Positions 1 to 7,949 of a stretch of 64,000 bases of DNA are shown here, in pieces (the first letter of the stretch is position 1; each line of letters opens with the position of its first letter). Made by a program: the position numbers and the translations under genes. This DNA is from Streptococcus equinus. Its GTDB lineage: Bacteria > Bacillota > Bacilli > Lactobacillales > Streptococcaceae. The notes under the pieces are model-generated. The model was not told where the DNA came from. It did no database searches and saw nothing but the letters and a program-made list of their open reading frames with translations. The stretch is taken from assembly GCF_900104225.1 (NCBI RefSeq), contig NZ_FNJK01000001.1, positions 372,001 to 436,000 of the forward strand, written 5' to 3'.

Positions 1-362
1 GTAGCTCATCAAATAACGCCGCTTCTTATGATTACAAGATTGATTTGACAGGGGACACTTCAAATCTACAGCAAGGATTTACGGTTTCTGTGGAAGTTGT
101 TAATGAAAATAAAAATAAATTAGTTCCAGTCAACGCAGTTGTTTCGGAAGGTGATAAGAAATTTGTCTGGACTTTCGACAAGAAATCTAAGAAAGTTAGC
201 AAAGTTGAAGTAGCTGTTGGTAATGCTGATGCTTCGCAACAAGAAATTTTGAGTGGGTTGGAAGTCGGACAAACTGTTATTTCAAATCCTGCCAAAACAT
301 TGAAGGATGGTGAAAAGTTAGATAACGTAACTACTGATGATGCCGCTGCAAAAAAAGATTAA
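1..362 (+). CDS. MacA/HlyD-type efflux adaptor, C-terminal part (5' end outside window)
   Basis: The reading frame is open from the left edge (first full codon at 3) and stops with TAA at 360-362, giving about 119 residues of a longer protein. The visible part fits the C-terminal beta-barrel and membrane-proximal domains of periplasmic-adaptor-like (HlyD/MacA/YknX) proteins, with short beta-rich stretches such as the segment around KLVPVNAVV and the LEVGQTVISNP motif. It is followed after 14 bases by a MacB-type ATPase and then an FtsX-like permease. That is the usual order of a tripartite MacAB-like exporter in Firmicutes, where the adaptor is membrane-anchored on the outside. The family call rests mainly on that context; the substrate is unknown. 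Confidence 0.85.
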   Translation, partial: SSSNNAASYDYKIDLTGDTSNLQQGFTVSVEVVNENKNKLVPVNAVVSEGDKKFVWTFDKKSKKVSKVEVAVGNADASQQEILSGLEVGQTVISNPAKTLKDGEKLDNVTTDDAAAKKD

Positions 363-376
363 GAGGTGAGTGAGTA

Positions 377-1087
377 GTGAGAGATGAAAAAAGACCATTA
401 ATCCAATTAAATAATATTATAAAATCCTACCGTAATGGTGATCAGGAATTGAACATTTTAAAGGGAATTGATTTAACTGTTTATGAGGGAGAATTCGTAG
501 CAATTATGGGACCTTCTGGTTCAGGTAAATCAACTCTTATGAATATCATTGGCCTGCTTGATAGACCAACTTCGGGCGATTATAGTTTAAATGGAACACA
601 AGTCGAAGACTTAAAAGAAAAAGAATTAGCTAAAGTCAGAAATGAAGAAATCGGCTTTGTTTTCCAACAATTTTTCCTCCTTTCAAAAATGACAGCTTTG
701 CAAAATGTTGAACTTCCTCTAGTTTATGCCGGAGTAAGCTCCTCAAAACGTCGTCAATTAGCAAAGCAATTCTTAGAAAAAGTTGAGTTAAGTGAACGAA
801 TGAAGCACTTGCCATCAGAGCTATCAGGTGGACAAAAACAGCGTGTTGCAATAGCGCGTGCTTTGGTGAATGATCCGTCTATTATTCTTGCGGATGAACC
901 AACCGGTGCCCTTGACACAAAAACAAGTGTTCAAATCATGCAGTTATTGACTGAACTTAATCGTGAAGGAAAGACAATCGTTATGGTTACTCACGAACCA
1001 GAAATTGCTGATTTTGCGACACGAAAAATTGTCATTCGTGATGGTGAAATTACACGTGATACAACAGAAAGTGTCAGAATTGACTAA
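377..1087 (+). CDS. MacB-type ABC transporter ATP-binding protein
   Basis: 236-residue cytoplasmic ATPase that would power the MacAB-like exporter. Walker [10 protein letters not shown] lies at residues 45-53, the Q-loop around FVFQQ at 94-98, the signature LSGGQKQR at 149-156 and Walker B ILADEP at 170-175, with the H-loop in MVTHEPE. The length is typical of the LolD/MacB ATPase branch. The start is GTG at 377, preceded by GAGGTGAG with good spacing; the nearby ATG at 384 is out of frame. It lies 14 bases after the adaptor and 9 bases before the permease, so the three are one operon. Substrate unknown; peptides or antimicrobials are common for the family. Confidence 0.95.
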   Translation: MRDEKRPLIQLNNIIKSYRNGDQELNILKGIDLTVYEGEFVAIMGPSGSGKSTLMNIIGLLDRPTSGDYSLNGTQVEDLKEKELAKVRNEEIGFVFQQFFLLSKMTALQNVELPLVYAGVSSSKRRQLAKQFLEKVELSERMKHLPSELSGGQKQRVAIARALVNDPSIILADEPTGALDTKTSVQIMQLLTELNREGKTIVMVTHEPEIADFATRKIVIRDGEITRDTTESVRID

Positions 1088-1096
1088 GGGAGGAAT

Positions 1097-2329
1097 ATGA
1101 TGGAAAACTGGAAATTCGCCCTTGGATCAATCATGGGGCACAAAATGCGTTCTTTCTTGACGACATTAGGAATTATTATTGGTGTGGCGTCAGTTGTCGT
1201 TATTATGGCTTTAGGTCAAGGAATGACAAATCAAATCACTAATATGTTTGCATCAGATAGTAAAGATGTTCAAATTTACTATACAACTAAGAAATCTGAT
1301 GATGTTGATATTTTTGATGATGAAGACCCAACAACGGCTGATAAAGGCCCTGCAATTAAGGAAGAATGGCTTCAAAAAATCAAAAGTGAACTTCCTGGGG
1401 TCAATAATTACTATTTAACAAATTCAACCACTTCAACAGTTGAAGGAAATCAGAAAAAGTCAAAAAATGTTAATATAACAGGGGTTAATAGAACTTACTT
1501 CAGTGTTAAAAAATACAAAGTTCTTGCTGGACGAAGTTTTGAAACCAATGACTATTCAAGTTTTTCACGAATTGTCATGCTAGATACAAAACTTGCTGTT
1601 AAATTATTTGGTAGCAATGAAAATGCTCTAAATCAACATGTTTCCATTGGTTCAAAAACGTATTTAGTAGTTGGAGTTTATAAAGATCCAAATTCTGGTT
1701 CTGAACAGTATGGCATGCAATCTGGTGGTAATGCTGTCATGACTAATACTCAATTGGCTGCTGAATTCAATGTAGATGAAGTACAGTCTGCGTTTGTTCA
1801 CGTTAACGATGTAAAAACATCAACAAAAGTTGGGAAAGAGGCTGCTCGCATGATGACGCGTTTATCAGCTGTGAGAACTGGCCGCTTTACAATCTATGAC
1901 ATGTCAAAAATTGTTTCTCAAATCAAATCTGCCTATAGCATGATGACAACAGTTATTGGAGCCATTGCTGGTATTTCACTTCTAGTTGGTGGTATTGGTG
2001 TGATGAATATTATGTTGGTATCTGTTACAGAGCGCACACGGGAAATTGGTTTACGAAAAGCTCTAGGTGCAACACGTCAAAAGATTTTGACACAATTCTT
2101 GATTGAATCAATGGTTCTAACGATTTTGGGTGGTTTGATTGGGCTTGCTCTGGCAGTAGGTTTAACAGGATTATTGGGTAGCAGCATTCCAAACATGAAA
2201 CCATCAATTTCATTAAATATCGCTTTAGGAAGTTTGATTTTCTCAGCCTTGATTGGTATTGCCTTTGGTCTTTTACCAGCTAATAAAGCAAGTAAATTGG
2301 ATCCAATTGAAGCGCTTCGTTATGAGTAG
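1097..2329 (+). CDS. MacB/FtsX-family ABC transporter permease
   Basis: 410-residue membrane partner of the preceding ATPase. An N-terminal transmembrane helix (about residues 15-40, including the typical LTTLGIIIGVASVVV) is followed by a large extracellular MacB periplasmic-core-like domain (about 45-270). Three more helices occupy the C-terminal third, with the conserved MLVSVTERTREIGLRKALGA stretch at the FtsX loop. SD GGGAGG lies immediately before tandem ATG codons at 1097 and 1100; the first is used here but either could serve. It closes the adaptor-ATPase-permease operon. Role: mechanotransmission export, substrate unknown. Confidence 0.95.
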   Translation: MMENWKFALGSIMGHKMRSFLTTLGIIIGVASVVVIMALGQGMTNQITNMFASDSKDVQIYYTTKKSDDVDIFDDEDPTTADKGPAIKEEWLQKIKSELPGVNNYYLTNSTTSTVEGNQKKSKNVNITGVNRTYFSVKKYKVLAGRSFETNDYSSFSRIVMLDTKLAVKLFGSNENALNQHVSIGSKTYLVVGVYKDPNSGSEQYGMQSGGNAVMTNTQLAAEFNVDEVQSAFVHVNDVKTSTKVGKEAARMMTRLSAVRTGRFTIYDMSKIVSQIKSAYSMMTTVIGAIAGISLLVGGIGVMNIMLVSVTERTREIGLRKALGATRQKILTQFLIESMVLTILGGLIGLALAVGLTGLLGSSIPNMKPSISLNIALGSLIFSALIGIAFGLLPANKASKLDPIEALRYE

Positions 2330-2349
2330 TGAGAAAGTTATAAGAATTC

Positions 2350-2378
2350 TTGTTTAATGGGAGTGACACTTGTATAAT
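2350..2378 (+). promoter_or_regulatory. Candidate sigma-A promoter for the TVP38 gene
   Basis: TTGTTT at 2350-2355 and a perfect TATAAT at 2373-2378 are separated by 17 bases. The -35 box is weak. It sits in the 86-base gap after the permease and would start transcription about 30 bases before the next ATG. Confidence 0.5.
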
Positions 2379-2415
2379 GGACTTAAAGTGACAAATAACA
2401 ATAAAGGGTGATACG

Positions 2416-3006
2416 ATGTATGGTACTTTAAAAAAACTGATTAAATTTTTAGGAATTTTTTCAATTGTTTTAACGGTTCTATTTCTAGTCTATCTGTTTA
2501 AAAATTTGGATATTTTAAATGATCCGGACGCTCTGACAAGAGCTCTAAAAGGTCATTTAATTATTGGAAGTTTCGCTTTTCTTCTTCTACAAATTATTCA
2601 AGTTGTTATTCCGATTATTCCTGGGGGAGTGACCACTGTTGTAGGGTTCATGGCATTTGGTCCCATTTTAGGATTCATTTTAAATTATGTTGGAATAGTC
2701 ATTGGGAGTATTATTCTATTCTTATTAACACGTCGCTACGGAAAACCATTCATCATGCTCTTTATTGATGAAGATACTTATTCAAAATATGAACAGAGAT
2801 TGGCGTCGTCAACGTATGAAACAATTTTTGCACTAAATATGGCCTCACCAATCTCGCCAGCTGATATTCTGGTTATGATTACTGGTTTATCGAAAATGTC
2901 TTTTAAACGATTTCTTTATATTATTTTGATTTGTAAACCGATTTCGATTGTTGCTTTTAGCTACTTCTGGATATATGGTGGTCGTTTTATCCGAAGTTTC
3001 TTGTGA
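2416..3006 (+). CDS. TVP38/TMEM64 (SNARE-associated/DedA-like) membrane protein
   Basis: 196-residue polytopic membrane protein. Hydrophobic helices lie at about residues 8-28, 47-75 (with the family-type VIPIIPGGVTTVVGFMAFGP loop), 80-105 and two near the C-terminus, with a polar segment around residues 110-140. The Pro/Gly-rich re-entrant motif and the NMASPISPADILVMITGLS stretch are typical of the VTT/TVP38 domain. Members of this superfamily are linked to lipid scrambling or transport of phospholipid or undecaprenyl carriers; the role here is unknown. SD AAAGGGTG precedes the ATG. It is transcribed alone from its own promoter. Confidence 0.85.
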   Translation: MYGTLKKLIKFLGIFSIVLTVLFLVYLFKNLDILNDPDALTRALKGHLIIGSFAFLLLQIIQVVIPIIPGGVTTVVGFMAFGPILGFILNYVGIVIGSIILFLLTRRYGKPFIMLFIDEDTYSKYEQRLASSTYETIFALNMASPISPADILVMITGLSKMSFKRFLYIILICKPISIVAFSYFWIYGGRFIRSFL

Positions 3007-3009
3007 TTT

Positions 3010-3018
3010 TGCTATAAT
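3010..3018 (+). promoter_or_regulatory. Extended -10 promoter directly upstream of the rsmJ-like start
   Basis: TGCTATAAT is a perfect extended -10. The T at 3018 lies 7 bases before the ATG at 3025, so the expected +1 coincides with or is next to the start codon. No purine-rich SD lies between. There is no good -35, as is common for extended -10 promoters. Confidence 0.6.
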
Positions 3019-3024
3019 ATAAGT

Positions 3025-3774
3025 ATGACAATTGCAATTACAACGAGTTTAAGAGAAAATGATGACTTGTTAAAAAAAGCCCAAGCTATTGGTGAAAAGC
3101 TTTCTTTACCTGTCATTAAGCGACAAAAACAATCTGTAACAAAACTTTTAAAGGGAAGAGAAGGAGTGCTTCTGGTTTATGAAACAAAGCTTTGCTTGGT
3201 TAACCAAGATGGCAGTGAGCTTGTATTTCATCCAGATACAGCAATGTTACGTATCAAGAGTTCACATGATGCTTTAAGTGATTTGTTGGGAAAAGAGCCT
3301 TTGCGAATTCTTGATACTACAATGGGCTTAGCTAGTGATAGTATTGTTATGGCATACGCTGGTCACGATGTAACAGCAGTTGAGAGTAATCTAATGATTC
3401 ATTTTATTGTTTCAGAAGGCTTAAAAAGTTATCAATCTGGCTCTGATACTTTGAATAAAGTTATGCGCTCTATCAAAACTGTTTGCGCTGAGAATCTGGC
3501 ATACTTAAAGGAACTACCGAATGATTCTTTTGATGTGGTTTATTGTGACCCGATGTTTTCGGAAAGAATCACAGAATCAAAAAATTTAGACGGCTTACGT
3601 CAGTATGCTAATAACAAGGCTTTTTCAGAAGAATTTTTGAAAGAAGCTAAGCGTGTGGCTAGAAAGAAGATTATCATTAAAGCACACTTTAGAGATGATG
3701 TCTTTGAAAAATATGGCTTTAAGCAATTTGTACGACCGAATCAGAAGTTCCATTATGGTGTAATTGAGATTTAA
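3025..3774 (+). CDS. RsmJ-like class I SAM-dependent methyltransferase
   Basis: 249-residue protein with a Rossmann methyltransferase core. The SAM motif I region reads LDTTMGLASDSIVMAYAG, followed by an acidic VTAVESN strand, and the catalytic-type motif is DVVYCDPMF. These match the order and wording of RsmJ (YhiQ), which methylates G1516 of 16S rRNA in E. coli (established for that protein; assigned here by motif recognition). The N-terminal part carries the RsmJ-type pre-domain. The ATG at 3025 has no SD but lies at the predicted transcription start of an extended -10 promoter, so the mRNA may be leaderless. Single gene, followed by a terminator. Confidence 0.8.
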   Translation: MTIAITTSLRENDDLLKKAQAIGEKLSLPVIKRQKQSVTKLLKGREGVLLVYETKLCLVNQDGSELVFHPDTAMLRIKSSHDALSDLLGKEPLRILDTTMGLASDSIVMAYAGHDVTAVESNLMIHFIVSEGLKSYQSGSDTLNKVMRSIKTVCAENLAYLKELPNDSFDVVYCDPMFSERITESKNLDGLRQYANNKAFSEEFLKEAKRVARKKIIIKAHFRDDVFEKYGFKQFVRPNQKFHYGVIEI

Positions 3775-3796
3775 ATAGCATTTGAAAAAATTTTAA

Positions 3797-3829
3797 AAGG
3801 TGTCAAGTTTTTTTCTTGACACCTTATCT
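3797..3829 (+). terminator. Intrinsic terminator after the rsmJ-like gene
   Basis: The 11-bp perfect stem AAGGTGTCAAG / CTTGACACCTT (3797-3807 and 3815-3825) encloses a T-rich loop and is followed by a T-containing tail. Its right arm contains the -35 box of the next promoter. Confidence 0.8.
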
Positions 3830-3843
3830 TTTTATGATATAAT
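3816..3843 (+). promoter_or_regulatory. Strong promoter of rpsP
   Basis: Consensus TTGACA (3816-3821), a 16-base spacer and TATAAT (3838-3843), with an extended TG at 3835-3836. The -35 is embedded in the right arm of the preceding terminator hairpin. Expected +1 is about 3850. Confidence 0.9.
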
Positions 3844-3855
3844 AAATTAAGTGAG

Positions 3856-3874
3856 TTAGTAGCAGAGCTATTAA
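3856..3874 (+). promoter_or_regulatory. Hairpin in the rpsP leader
   Basis: TTAGTAGC / GCTATTAA (one G-U pair) with a 3-base loop lies in the roughly 60-base 5' leader of rpsP. It could be an mRNA stability or autoregulatory element; this is inference from structure only. Confidence 0.4.
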
Positions 3875-3910
3875 CCTAAACAAAAAATATAGAAAAGAGA
3901 CTTTATACTA

Positions 3911-4183
3911 ATGGCAGTAAAAATCCGTTTAACTCGTATGGGTTCTAAGAAAAAACCTTTCTACCGTATCAACGTAGCTGATTCACGTGCTCCACGTGAT
4001 GGTCGTTTCATCGAAACAGTTGGTACTTACAACCCACTTATCGAAGAAAACCAAGTAACATTGAAAGAAGATCGTGTTCTTGACTGGTTGTCAAAAGGTG
4101 CACAACCTTCAGATACAGTTCGTAACATCCTTTCACGTGAAGGCGTTATGAAAAAATTCCACGATTCAAAATTCTCAAAATAA
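3911..4183 (+). CDS. rpsP: 30S ribosomal protein bS16
   Basis: 90-residue basic protein starting [20 protein letters not shown], the hallmark of bS16, with the conserved [14 protein letters not shown] and GTYNPL segments. It binds 16S rRNA in the 30S body and is needed for assembly. The SD is weak (AAAGAGA well upstream) although the promoter is very strong. It is followed after 17 bases by the KH-domain gene, an order typical of Firmicutes. Confidence 0.99.
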   Translation: MAVKIRLTRMGSKKKPFYRINVADSRAPRDGRFIETVGTYNPLIEENQVTLKEDRVLDWLSKGAQPSDTVRNILSREGVMKKFHDSKFSK

Positions 4184-4200
4184 TAGAGTAGACTAAGCCT

Positions 4201-4449
4201 ATGGATACCATTGAAAATCTTATTATCGCTATTGTGAAACCTTTGATTTCACAACCAGATAATCTTACCATTAAAATTGAAGATACACCTGAGTTTTTAG
4301 AATATCATCTTGATTTGGATGCACAGGACATCGGTCGTGTTATCGGTAAAAAAGGTCGTACCATTACAGCGATAAGATCGATTGTCTATTCGGTACCAAC
4401 GCAAGGTAAAAAAGTAAGACTCGTTATTGACGAAAAAGGAGAGGAGTAG
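4201..4449 (+). CDS. khpA: KhpA, KH-domain RNA-binding protein
   Basis: 82-residue single KH domain with the GxxG-type loop IGKKGRTI at about residues 48-55 ([20 protein letters not shown]). KhpA pairs with KhpB/Jag in streptococci and binds RNA to influence cell elongation and division (family knowledge). The gene lies directly behind rpsP and is probably co-transcribed with it. The stop codon at 4447-4449 falls inside the left arm of the terminator. Confidence 0.93.
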   Translation: MDTIENLIIAIVKPLISQPDNLTIKIEDTPEFLEYHLDLDAQDIGRVIGKKGRTITAIRSIVYSVPTQGKKVRLVIDEKGEE

Positions 4450-4468
4450 CAACTAGCTGCTCTTTTTT
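4444..4468 (+). terminator. Terminator of rpsP-khpA, overlapping the khpA stop
   Basis: GAGTAGC / GCTGCTC (one G-T) with a short loop is followed by TTTTTT. The left arm contains the khpA TAG stop. Confidence 0.7.
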
Positions 4469-4664
4469 CTTATTTTCAATAAAAAAATTTAGTTTTTGCC
4501 AAATTGAAAATTTTTTTGAAAAAAATCGGAAAAGGGGTTTTCAAACCATGGTGTTTATGATAGAATATTTCTTGTGCTGATTTAGGAGATGTTTAAAAGA
4601 TCTTTGACTTCAGCAAATGACTATTAGAGCTTCAAAAAGATTAAAAAAAAGTTTTAAAAAGTTC

Positions 4665-4693
4665 TTGACAAGCAGTTGAAATTGCGATAGAAT
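4665..4693 (+). promoter_or_regulatory. Promoter of the tRNA-Gln/tRNA-Glu unit
   Basis: TTGACA (4665-4670), 17-base spacer, TAGAAT (4688-4693); the first tRNA begins 16 bases later. The A/T-rich stretch 4470-4660 upstream has no recognisable gene and could act as an UP-like element. Confidence 0.8.
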
Positions 4694-4708
4694 AGTCTAT
4701 GTTGTTTA

Positions 4709-4780
4709 TGGGGTATAGCCAAGCGGTAAGGCAAGGGACTTTGACTCCCTCATGCGTTGGTTCGAATCCAGCTACCCCAG
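4709..4780 (+). tRNA. tRNA-Gln (anticodon TTG)
   Basis: 72 nt cloverleaf without encoded CCA. The acceptor stem is TGGGGTA / TACCCCA with discriminator G, and the T-arm contains GGTTCGAATCC. The anticodon stem GGGA/TCCC encloses loop CTTTGAC, giving anticodon TTG (reads CAA). Confidence 0.97.
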
Positions 4781-4805
4781 TAAACCTCAAAGGTTTTGTT
4801 AATAT

Positions 4806-4877
4806 GGTCCGTTGGTCAAGGGGTTAAGACACCGCCTTTTCACGGCGGTAACACGGGTTCGAATCCCGTACGGACTA
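4806..4877 (+). tRNA. tRNA-Glu (anticodon TTC)
   Basis: 72 nt cloverleaf. The acceptor is GGTCCGT / ACGGACT (G-U at the end) with discriminator A. The anticodon stem CCGCC/GGCGG has loop TTTTCAC, giving anticodon TTC. The T-arm is CGGGTTCGAATCCCG. It lies 25 bases after tRNA-Gln and is co-transcribed. Confidence 0.97.
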
Positions 4878-4882
4878 TCTTG

Positions 4883-4912
4883 ACCAGTTGCAGAGTGGCA
4901 GCTGGTTTTTTC
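4883..4912 (+). terminator. Terminator of the tRNA unit
   Basis: Stem ACCAGTTGC / GCAGCTGGT (4883-4891 and 4898-4906) is followed by a T run starting at 4906. Confidence 0.75.
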
Positions 4913-4925
4913 TTTACCATTTTTG

Positions 4926-4934
4926 TGGTAAAAT
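4926..4934 (+). promoter_or_regulatory. Extended -10 promoter of rimM-trmD
   Basis: TGGTAAAAT, an extended -10, immediately follows the tRNA terminator. Expected +1 is about 4941, leaving a roughly 20-base leader before rimM. Confidence 0.55.
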
Positions 4935-4962
4935 GATAGAGATTAAGTTATGTGGAGTTAAA

Positions 4963-5481
4963 ATGAATTACTATAATGTTGGAAAGATTGTTAATACTCA
5001 AGGCCTTCAAGGGGAAATGCGAGTATTGTCAGTGACTGATTTTACTGAAGAACGTTTTAAAAAAGGTTCAAAATTATCTGTTTTTGATGATAAAGACCGT
5101 CTTTTGCTTGATGTTGAAATTGCTAGCCATCGTAAACAAAAGAATTTCGATATTATCAAGTTTAAAGGCATGTATCATATTAATGATATTGAAAAATATA
5201 AAGGCTGTACCTTGAAAGTTGCTGAGGAAAACTTGTCAGATCTCGAAGATGGTGAGTTTTATTATCATGAAATTATTGGACTTGATGTCTATGAAAATGA
5301 TGTTTTAATCGGACAAGTAAAAGAAATTTTGCAACCTGGTGCCAATGACGTATGGGTGGTTAAACGTAAAGGTAAACGCGACTTGCTATTGCCATACATT
5401 CCACCAGTTGTTTTAAATGTTGACGTTGCTGGTCACCGTATTGATGTAGATGTGTTGGAAGGACTAGACGATGAAGATTGA
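4963..5481 (+). CDS. rimM: 16S rRNA processing protein RimM
   Basis: 172 residues from ATG 4963, chosen because the protein then begins with the family-typical [21 protein letters not shown]. The frame is open further upstream, but that extension would run through the tRNA terminator. RimM is a 30S assembly factor that binds uS19. The N-terminal beta-barrel RimM domain (about 1-85) is followed by a PRC-barrel (about 90-170), with the conserved [12 protein letters not shown] and PGANDVWVV motifs. SD TGGAG precedes the start. The stop overlaps the trmD start by 11 bases, indicating translational coupling. Confidence 0.96.
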   Translation: MNYYNVGKIVNTQGLQGEMRVLSVTDFTEERFKKGSKLSVFDDKDRLLLDVEIASHRKQKNFDIIKFKGMYHINDIEKYKGCTLKVAEENLSDLEDGEFYYHEIIGLDVYENDVLIGQVKEILQPGANDVWVVKRKGKRDLLLPYIPPVVLNVDVAGHRIDVDVLEGLDDED

Positions 5482-6199
5482 TATCTTAACCCTCTTTCCA
5501 GAAATGTTTGCACCGCTAGAATATTCGATTGTCGGTAAAGCTAAAGAAAAGGGTTTACTTGACATTAATTATCATAATTTCCGTGATAATGCTGAAAAAG
5601 CTCGTCATGTTGATGATGAACCTTATGGTGGTGGGCAAGGAATGTTGCTTCGTGCTCAGCCAATTTTTGATACAATTGATAAAATCGATGCTAAAAAACC
5701 TCGTGTTATTCTGTTAGATCCAGCGGGTCGTACTTTTGATCAAAGCTATGCTGAAGAATTAGCGCAAGAAGAAGAGTTGATTTTTATCTGTGGGCATTAT
5801 GAAGGTTATGATGAACGTATCAAAACTTTGGTAACTGATGAAATTTCATTAGGTGATTTTGTCTTGACAGGTGGAGAACTAGCAGCGATGACAATTGTCG
5901 ATGCGACAGTTCGCTTGATTCCCAATGTTCTTGGAAAAGAAGCGAGTCACCAAGATGATTCTTTCTCATCAGGTTTACTAGAATTTCCTCAATACACACG
6001 CCCTTATGATTTCCGTGGAATGAAAGTTCCAGATGTCTTGATGAGTGGCCACCATGAAAATATTCGCAAATGGCGTATTGAACAAAGTCTTCGTAAGACT
6101 TTGGAACGTCGACCAGATTTGCTAGAAAATTATGCTTTCACTAAAGAGGAAGAGGCTATTTTCTGTAAGATTCTCAAAGAGAAAGACGCGAAAGAATAG
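5471..6199 (+). CDS. trmD: tRNA (guanine-37-N1)-methyltransferase TrmD
   Basis: 242-residue SPOUT-family enzyme that makes m1G37 in tRNAs and so prevents frameshifting. It starts [13 protein letters not shown]. Family motifs are [29 protein letters not shown] (SAM-binding knot) and [16 protein letters not shown], and the C-terminal helical domain contains [17 protein letters not shown]. It overlaps rimM, the classical rimM-trmD pairing. Confidence 0.98.
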   Translation: MKIDILTLFPEMFAPLEYSIVGKAKEKGLLDINYHNFRDNAEKARHVDDEPYGGGQGMLLRAQPIFDTIDKIDAKKPRVILLDPAGRTFDQSYAEELAQEEELIFICGHYEGYDERIKTLVTDEISLGDFVLTGGELAAMTIVDATVRLIPNVLGKEASHQDDSFSSGLLEFPQYTRPYDFRGMKVPDVLMSGHHENIRKWRIEQSLRKTLERRPDLLENYAFTKEEEAIFCKILKEKDAKE

Positions 6200-6205
6200 A
6201 ATATG

Positions 6206-6214
6206 TGATATAAT
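6206..6214 (+). promoter_or_regulatory. Extended -10 promoter upstream of the GrpB gene
   Basis: TGATATAAT lies just after the trmD stop, about 45 bases before the preferred start at 6260. No clear -35. Confidence 0.55.
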
Positions 6215-6259
6215 AGAGGACATGCAGGCTGTATGTCTCTTTATTTTTATGGAGGTTTT

Positions 6260-6772
6260 ATGCGAACGAAGGAAGTTCTTGTTCTTTCCTATCAAGAGAG
6301 TTGGAAAGATGATTTTGAGAAGATTGCAAAAGAGTTGCAAGAAGCTCTTGGAAATTTAATTCTTAGAATAGAACACGTAGGTAGCACCTCGGTTCCAGGA
6401 CTTTCTGCTAAGCCAATTATTGATATTGACTTGGTGATTGCTTGTGATACGGATTTATCTGAGGTTATCAAGGCTTTAGCAGCGATTGGCTACATTCATG
6501 AAGGAAATCTAGGGATTGAAGGCAGGGAAGCTTTTGCTTATTCAGGTAAAGAGCATCTTCAAGTTCATCATCTCTATGTTTGTCCGGAAGATTCACCTGA
6601 GTTAAAGCATCATCTGGCTTTTCGTGATTATTTGCGAAGTCATCCTGAAGCTGTTTTGGCTTATGGTAACGTTAAAGAAAAAGCAGCAAAGCTATTTCCT
6701 AAAGATATTGACAGCTACATTGCCTATAAATCATCAATTATTGAAGAAATATACAAGGAGTTGGAAAAATAA
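6260..6772 (+). CDS. GrpB family protein (nucleotidyltransferase-like, UPF0157)
   Basis: 170 residues from ATG 6260, which has SD GGAGG five bases upstream; an in-frame ATG at 6233 lacks an SD. The core motif HVGSTSVPGLSAKPIIDIDLV is the GrpB/UPF0157 signature and resembles a minimal nucleotidyltransferase active site (GS...DxD). The C-terminal half HHLYVCPEDSPELKHHLAFRDYLRSH is also typical. In some proteins this domain is fused to dephospho-CoA kinase, but the biochemical role of the stand-alone form is not known. The stop TAA abuts the next ATG, so it is probably co-transcribed with the reductase. Confidence 0.85.
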   Translation: MRTKEVLVLSYQESWKDDFEKIAKELQEALGNLILRIEHVGSTSVPGLSAKPIIDIDLVIACDTDLSEVIKALAAIGYIHEGNLGIEGREAFAYSGKEHLQVHHLYVCPEDSPELKHHLAFRDYLRSHPEAVLAYGNVKEKAAKLFPKDIDSYIAYKSSIIEEIYKELEK

Positions 6773-7774
6773 ATGTCAGAAAATCGTGAAATCTATGATA
6801 TTACCATCATTGGTGGTGGACCTGTTGGTTTATTTGCAGCTTTTTATGCTGGTTTACGTGGAGTTTCAGTGAAAATCATTGAAAGTTTATCTGAACTTGG
6901 CGGCCAACCTGCGGTTCTTTATCCAGAAAAAATGATTTATGACGTTGCTGGTTTCCCTGGAATTACAGCAGCTGATTTGACGGAAAATCTAATCAAACAA
7001 TTAGATCGTTTTAAAGATAGTACGGCTATTTGCCTTAAAGAAGAAGTGAAAACTTTTGAAAAAGATGGCGATATCTTTACTATTGAAACAACGAAAGGAC
7101 AACATTTTTCACGTGCAATTGTGATTGCGTGTGGTAACGGGGCTTTTGCTCCTCGTACGCTTGGTTTGGAAGGGGAAGAAGCATACGCTGATAATAACCT
7201 TTTCTACAATGTTCACAAACTAGATCAATTTGCAGGTAAAGATGTGGTTATCTGTGGTGGTGGTGATTCTGCTGTTGACTGGGCAAACCATCTAGATGGT
7301 TTGGCTAAAAGTGTTACAATTGTCCACCGTCGCGATGCTTTCCGTGCTCATGAACACAGTGTTGAAGTTTTGAAAGAGTCAAATGTTAACATTTTAACAC
7401 CTTATGTGCCACTTGAACTTTCTGGTGATGGACAATTTGTTAAGAGTCTGACTGTTCAAAAAGTGAAATCTGATGAAACCATTGAATTGCCACTAGATGC
7501 TTTGATTGTTAGCTTTGGTTTCTCAACATCAAATAAAAATCTTAAAAACTGGAACGTCGATTACAAACGTTCAAGCATTTCAGTTTCACCATTGTTTGAA
7601 ACAAGTCAAGCAGGTGTCTATGCTATTGGTGATGCAGCTGATTATGAAGGTAAAGTTGATTTGATTGCAACTGGTTTTGGTGAAGCACCAACTGCCATCA
7701 ATCAAGCTATTAACTATATCTTCCCAGATCGTGATAATCGTGTGGTTCACTCAACATCATTAATTAATGAATAA
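6773..7774 (+). CDS. Ferredoxin/flavodoxin-NADP+ reductase (TrxR-like FNR)
   Basis: 333-residue FAD- and NADPH-binding oxidoreductase. The N-terminal FAD Rossmann motif is [19 protein letters not shown] (about residues 12-30). Further motifs are GGQPAVLYP, the NADPH-binding [13 protein letters not shown] (about 160-172), and the C-terminal [31 protein letters not shown] segment. There is no CxxC redox pair between the domains, which separates it from thioredoxin reductase and places it with the YumC-type ferredoxin-NADP reductases. Likely partners are flavodoxin or ferredoxin; a flavodoxin is encoded at 16143. Confidence 0.93.
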   Translation: MSENREIYDITIIGGGPVGLFAAFYAGLRGVSVKIIESLSELGGQPAVLYPEKMIYDVAGFPGITAADLTENLIKQLDRFKDSTAICLKEEVKTFEKDGDIFTIETTKGQHFSRAIVIACGNGAFAPRTLGLEGEEAYADNNLFYNVHKLDQFAGKDVVICGGGDSAVDWANHLDGLAKSVTIVHRRDAFRAHEHSVEVLKESNVNILTPYVPLELSGDGQFVKSLTVQKVKSDETIELPLDALIVSFGFSTSNKNLKNWNVDYKRSSISVSPLFETSQAGVYAIGDAADYEGKVDLIATGFGEAPTAINQAINYIFPDRDNRVVHSTSLINE

Positions 7775-7780
7775 GAAAAA

Positions 7781-7813
7781 AGCTCTGTAAGAAATTTTCT
7801 TGCAGGGCTTTTT
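7781..7813 (+). terminator. Terminator after the FNR gene
   Basis: AGCTCTGTAAG / CTTGCAGGGCT (with G-U pairs) is followed by TTTTT. Confidence 0.8.
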
Positions 7814-7885
7814 CTGTAACTATCAAGAATACTTTCAGAAAATTGACGCTCTAATCGAAAAATGATAGAATTTGAGAGAAAGTGC

Positions 7886-7913
7886 TTGACATTGACTGGG
7901 ATTATAGTATAAT
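7886..7913 (+). promoter_or_regulatory. Promoter of fruRKA
   Basis: TTGACA (7886-7891), 16-base spacer, TATAAT (7908-7913). Expected +1 is about 7920, within the cre site. Confidence 0.85.
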
Positions 7914-7918
7914 TCTAT

Positions 7919-7933
7919 CTGTAAACGATTTCA
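7919..7933 (+). promoter_or_regulatory. cre site (CcpA operator) over the fruR transcription start
   Basis: CTGTAAACGATTTCA fits the cre consensus WTGNAANCGNWNNCW at every fixed position except the first W. Its place at +1 predicts carbon catabolite repression of fructose uptake by CcpA/HPr-Ser-P. Confidence 0.75.
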
Positions 7934-7949
7934 AAAGGAGGTGGCGAGG

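Noticed and set aside
4888..4962. 25-residue N-terminal extension of rimM
   Set aside because: It would be translated through the tRNA terminator and promoter; ATG 4963 has an SD and gives the usual RimM N-terminus.
7941..7949. GTG at 7941 as fruR start
   Set aside because: It lies inside the best SD sequence, leaving no proper spacing. Kept only as an alternative.
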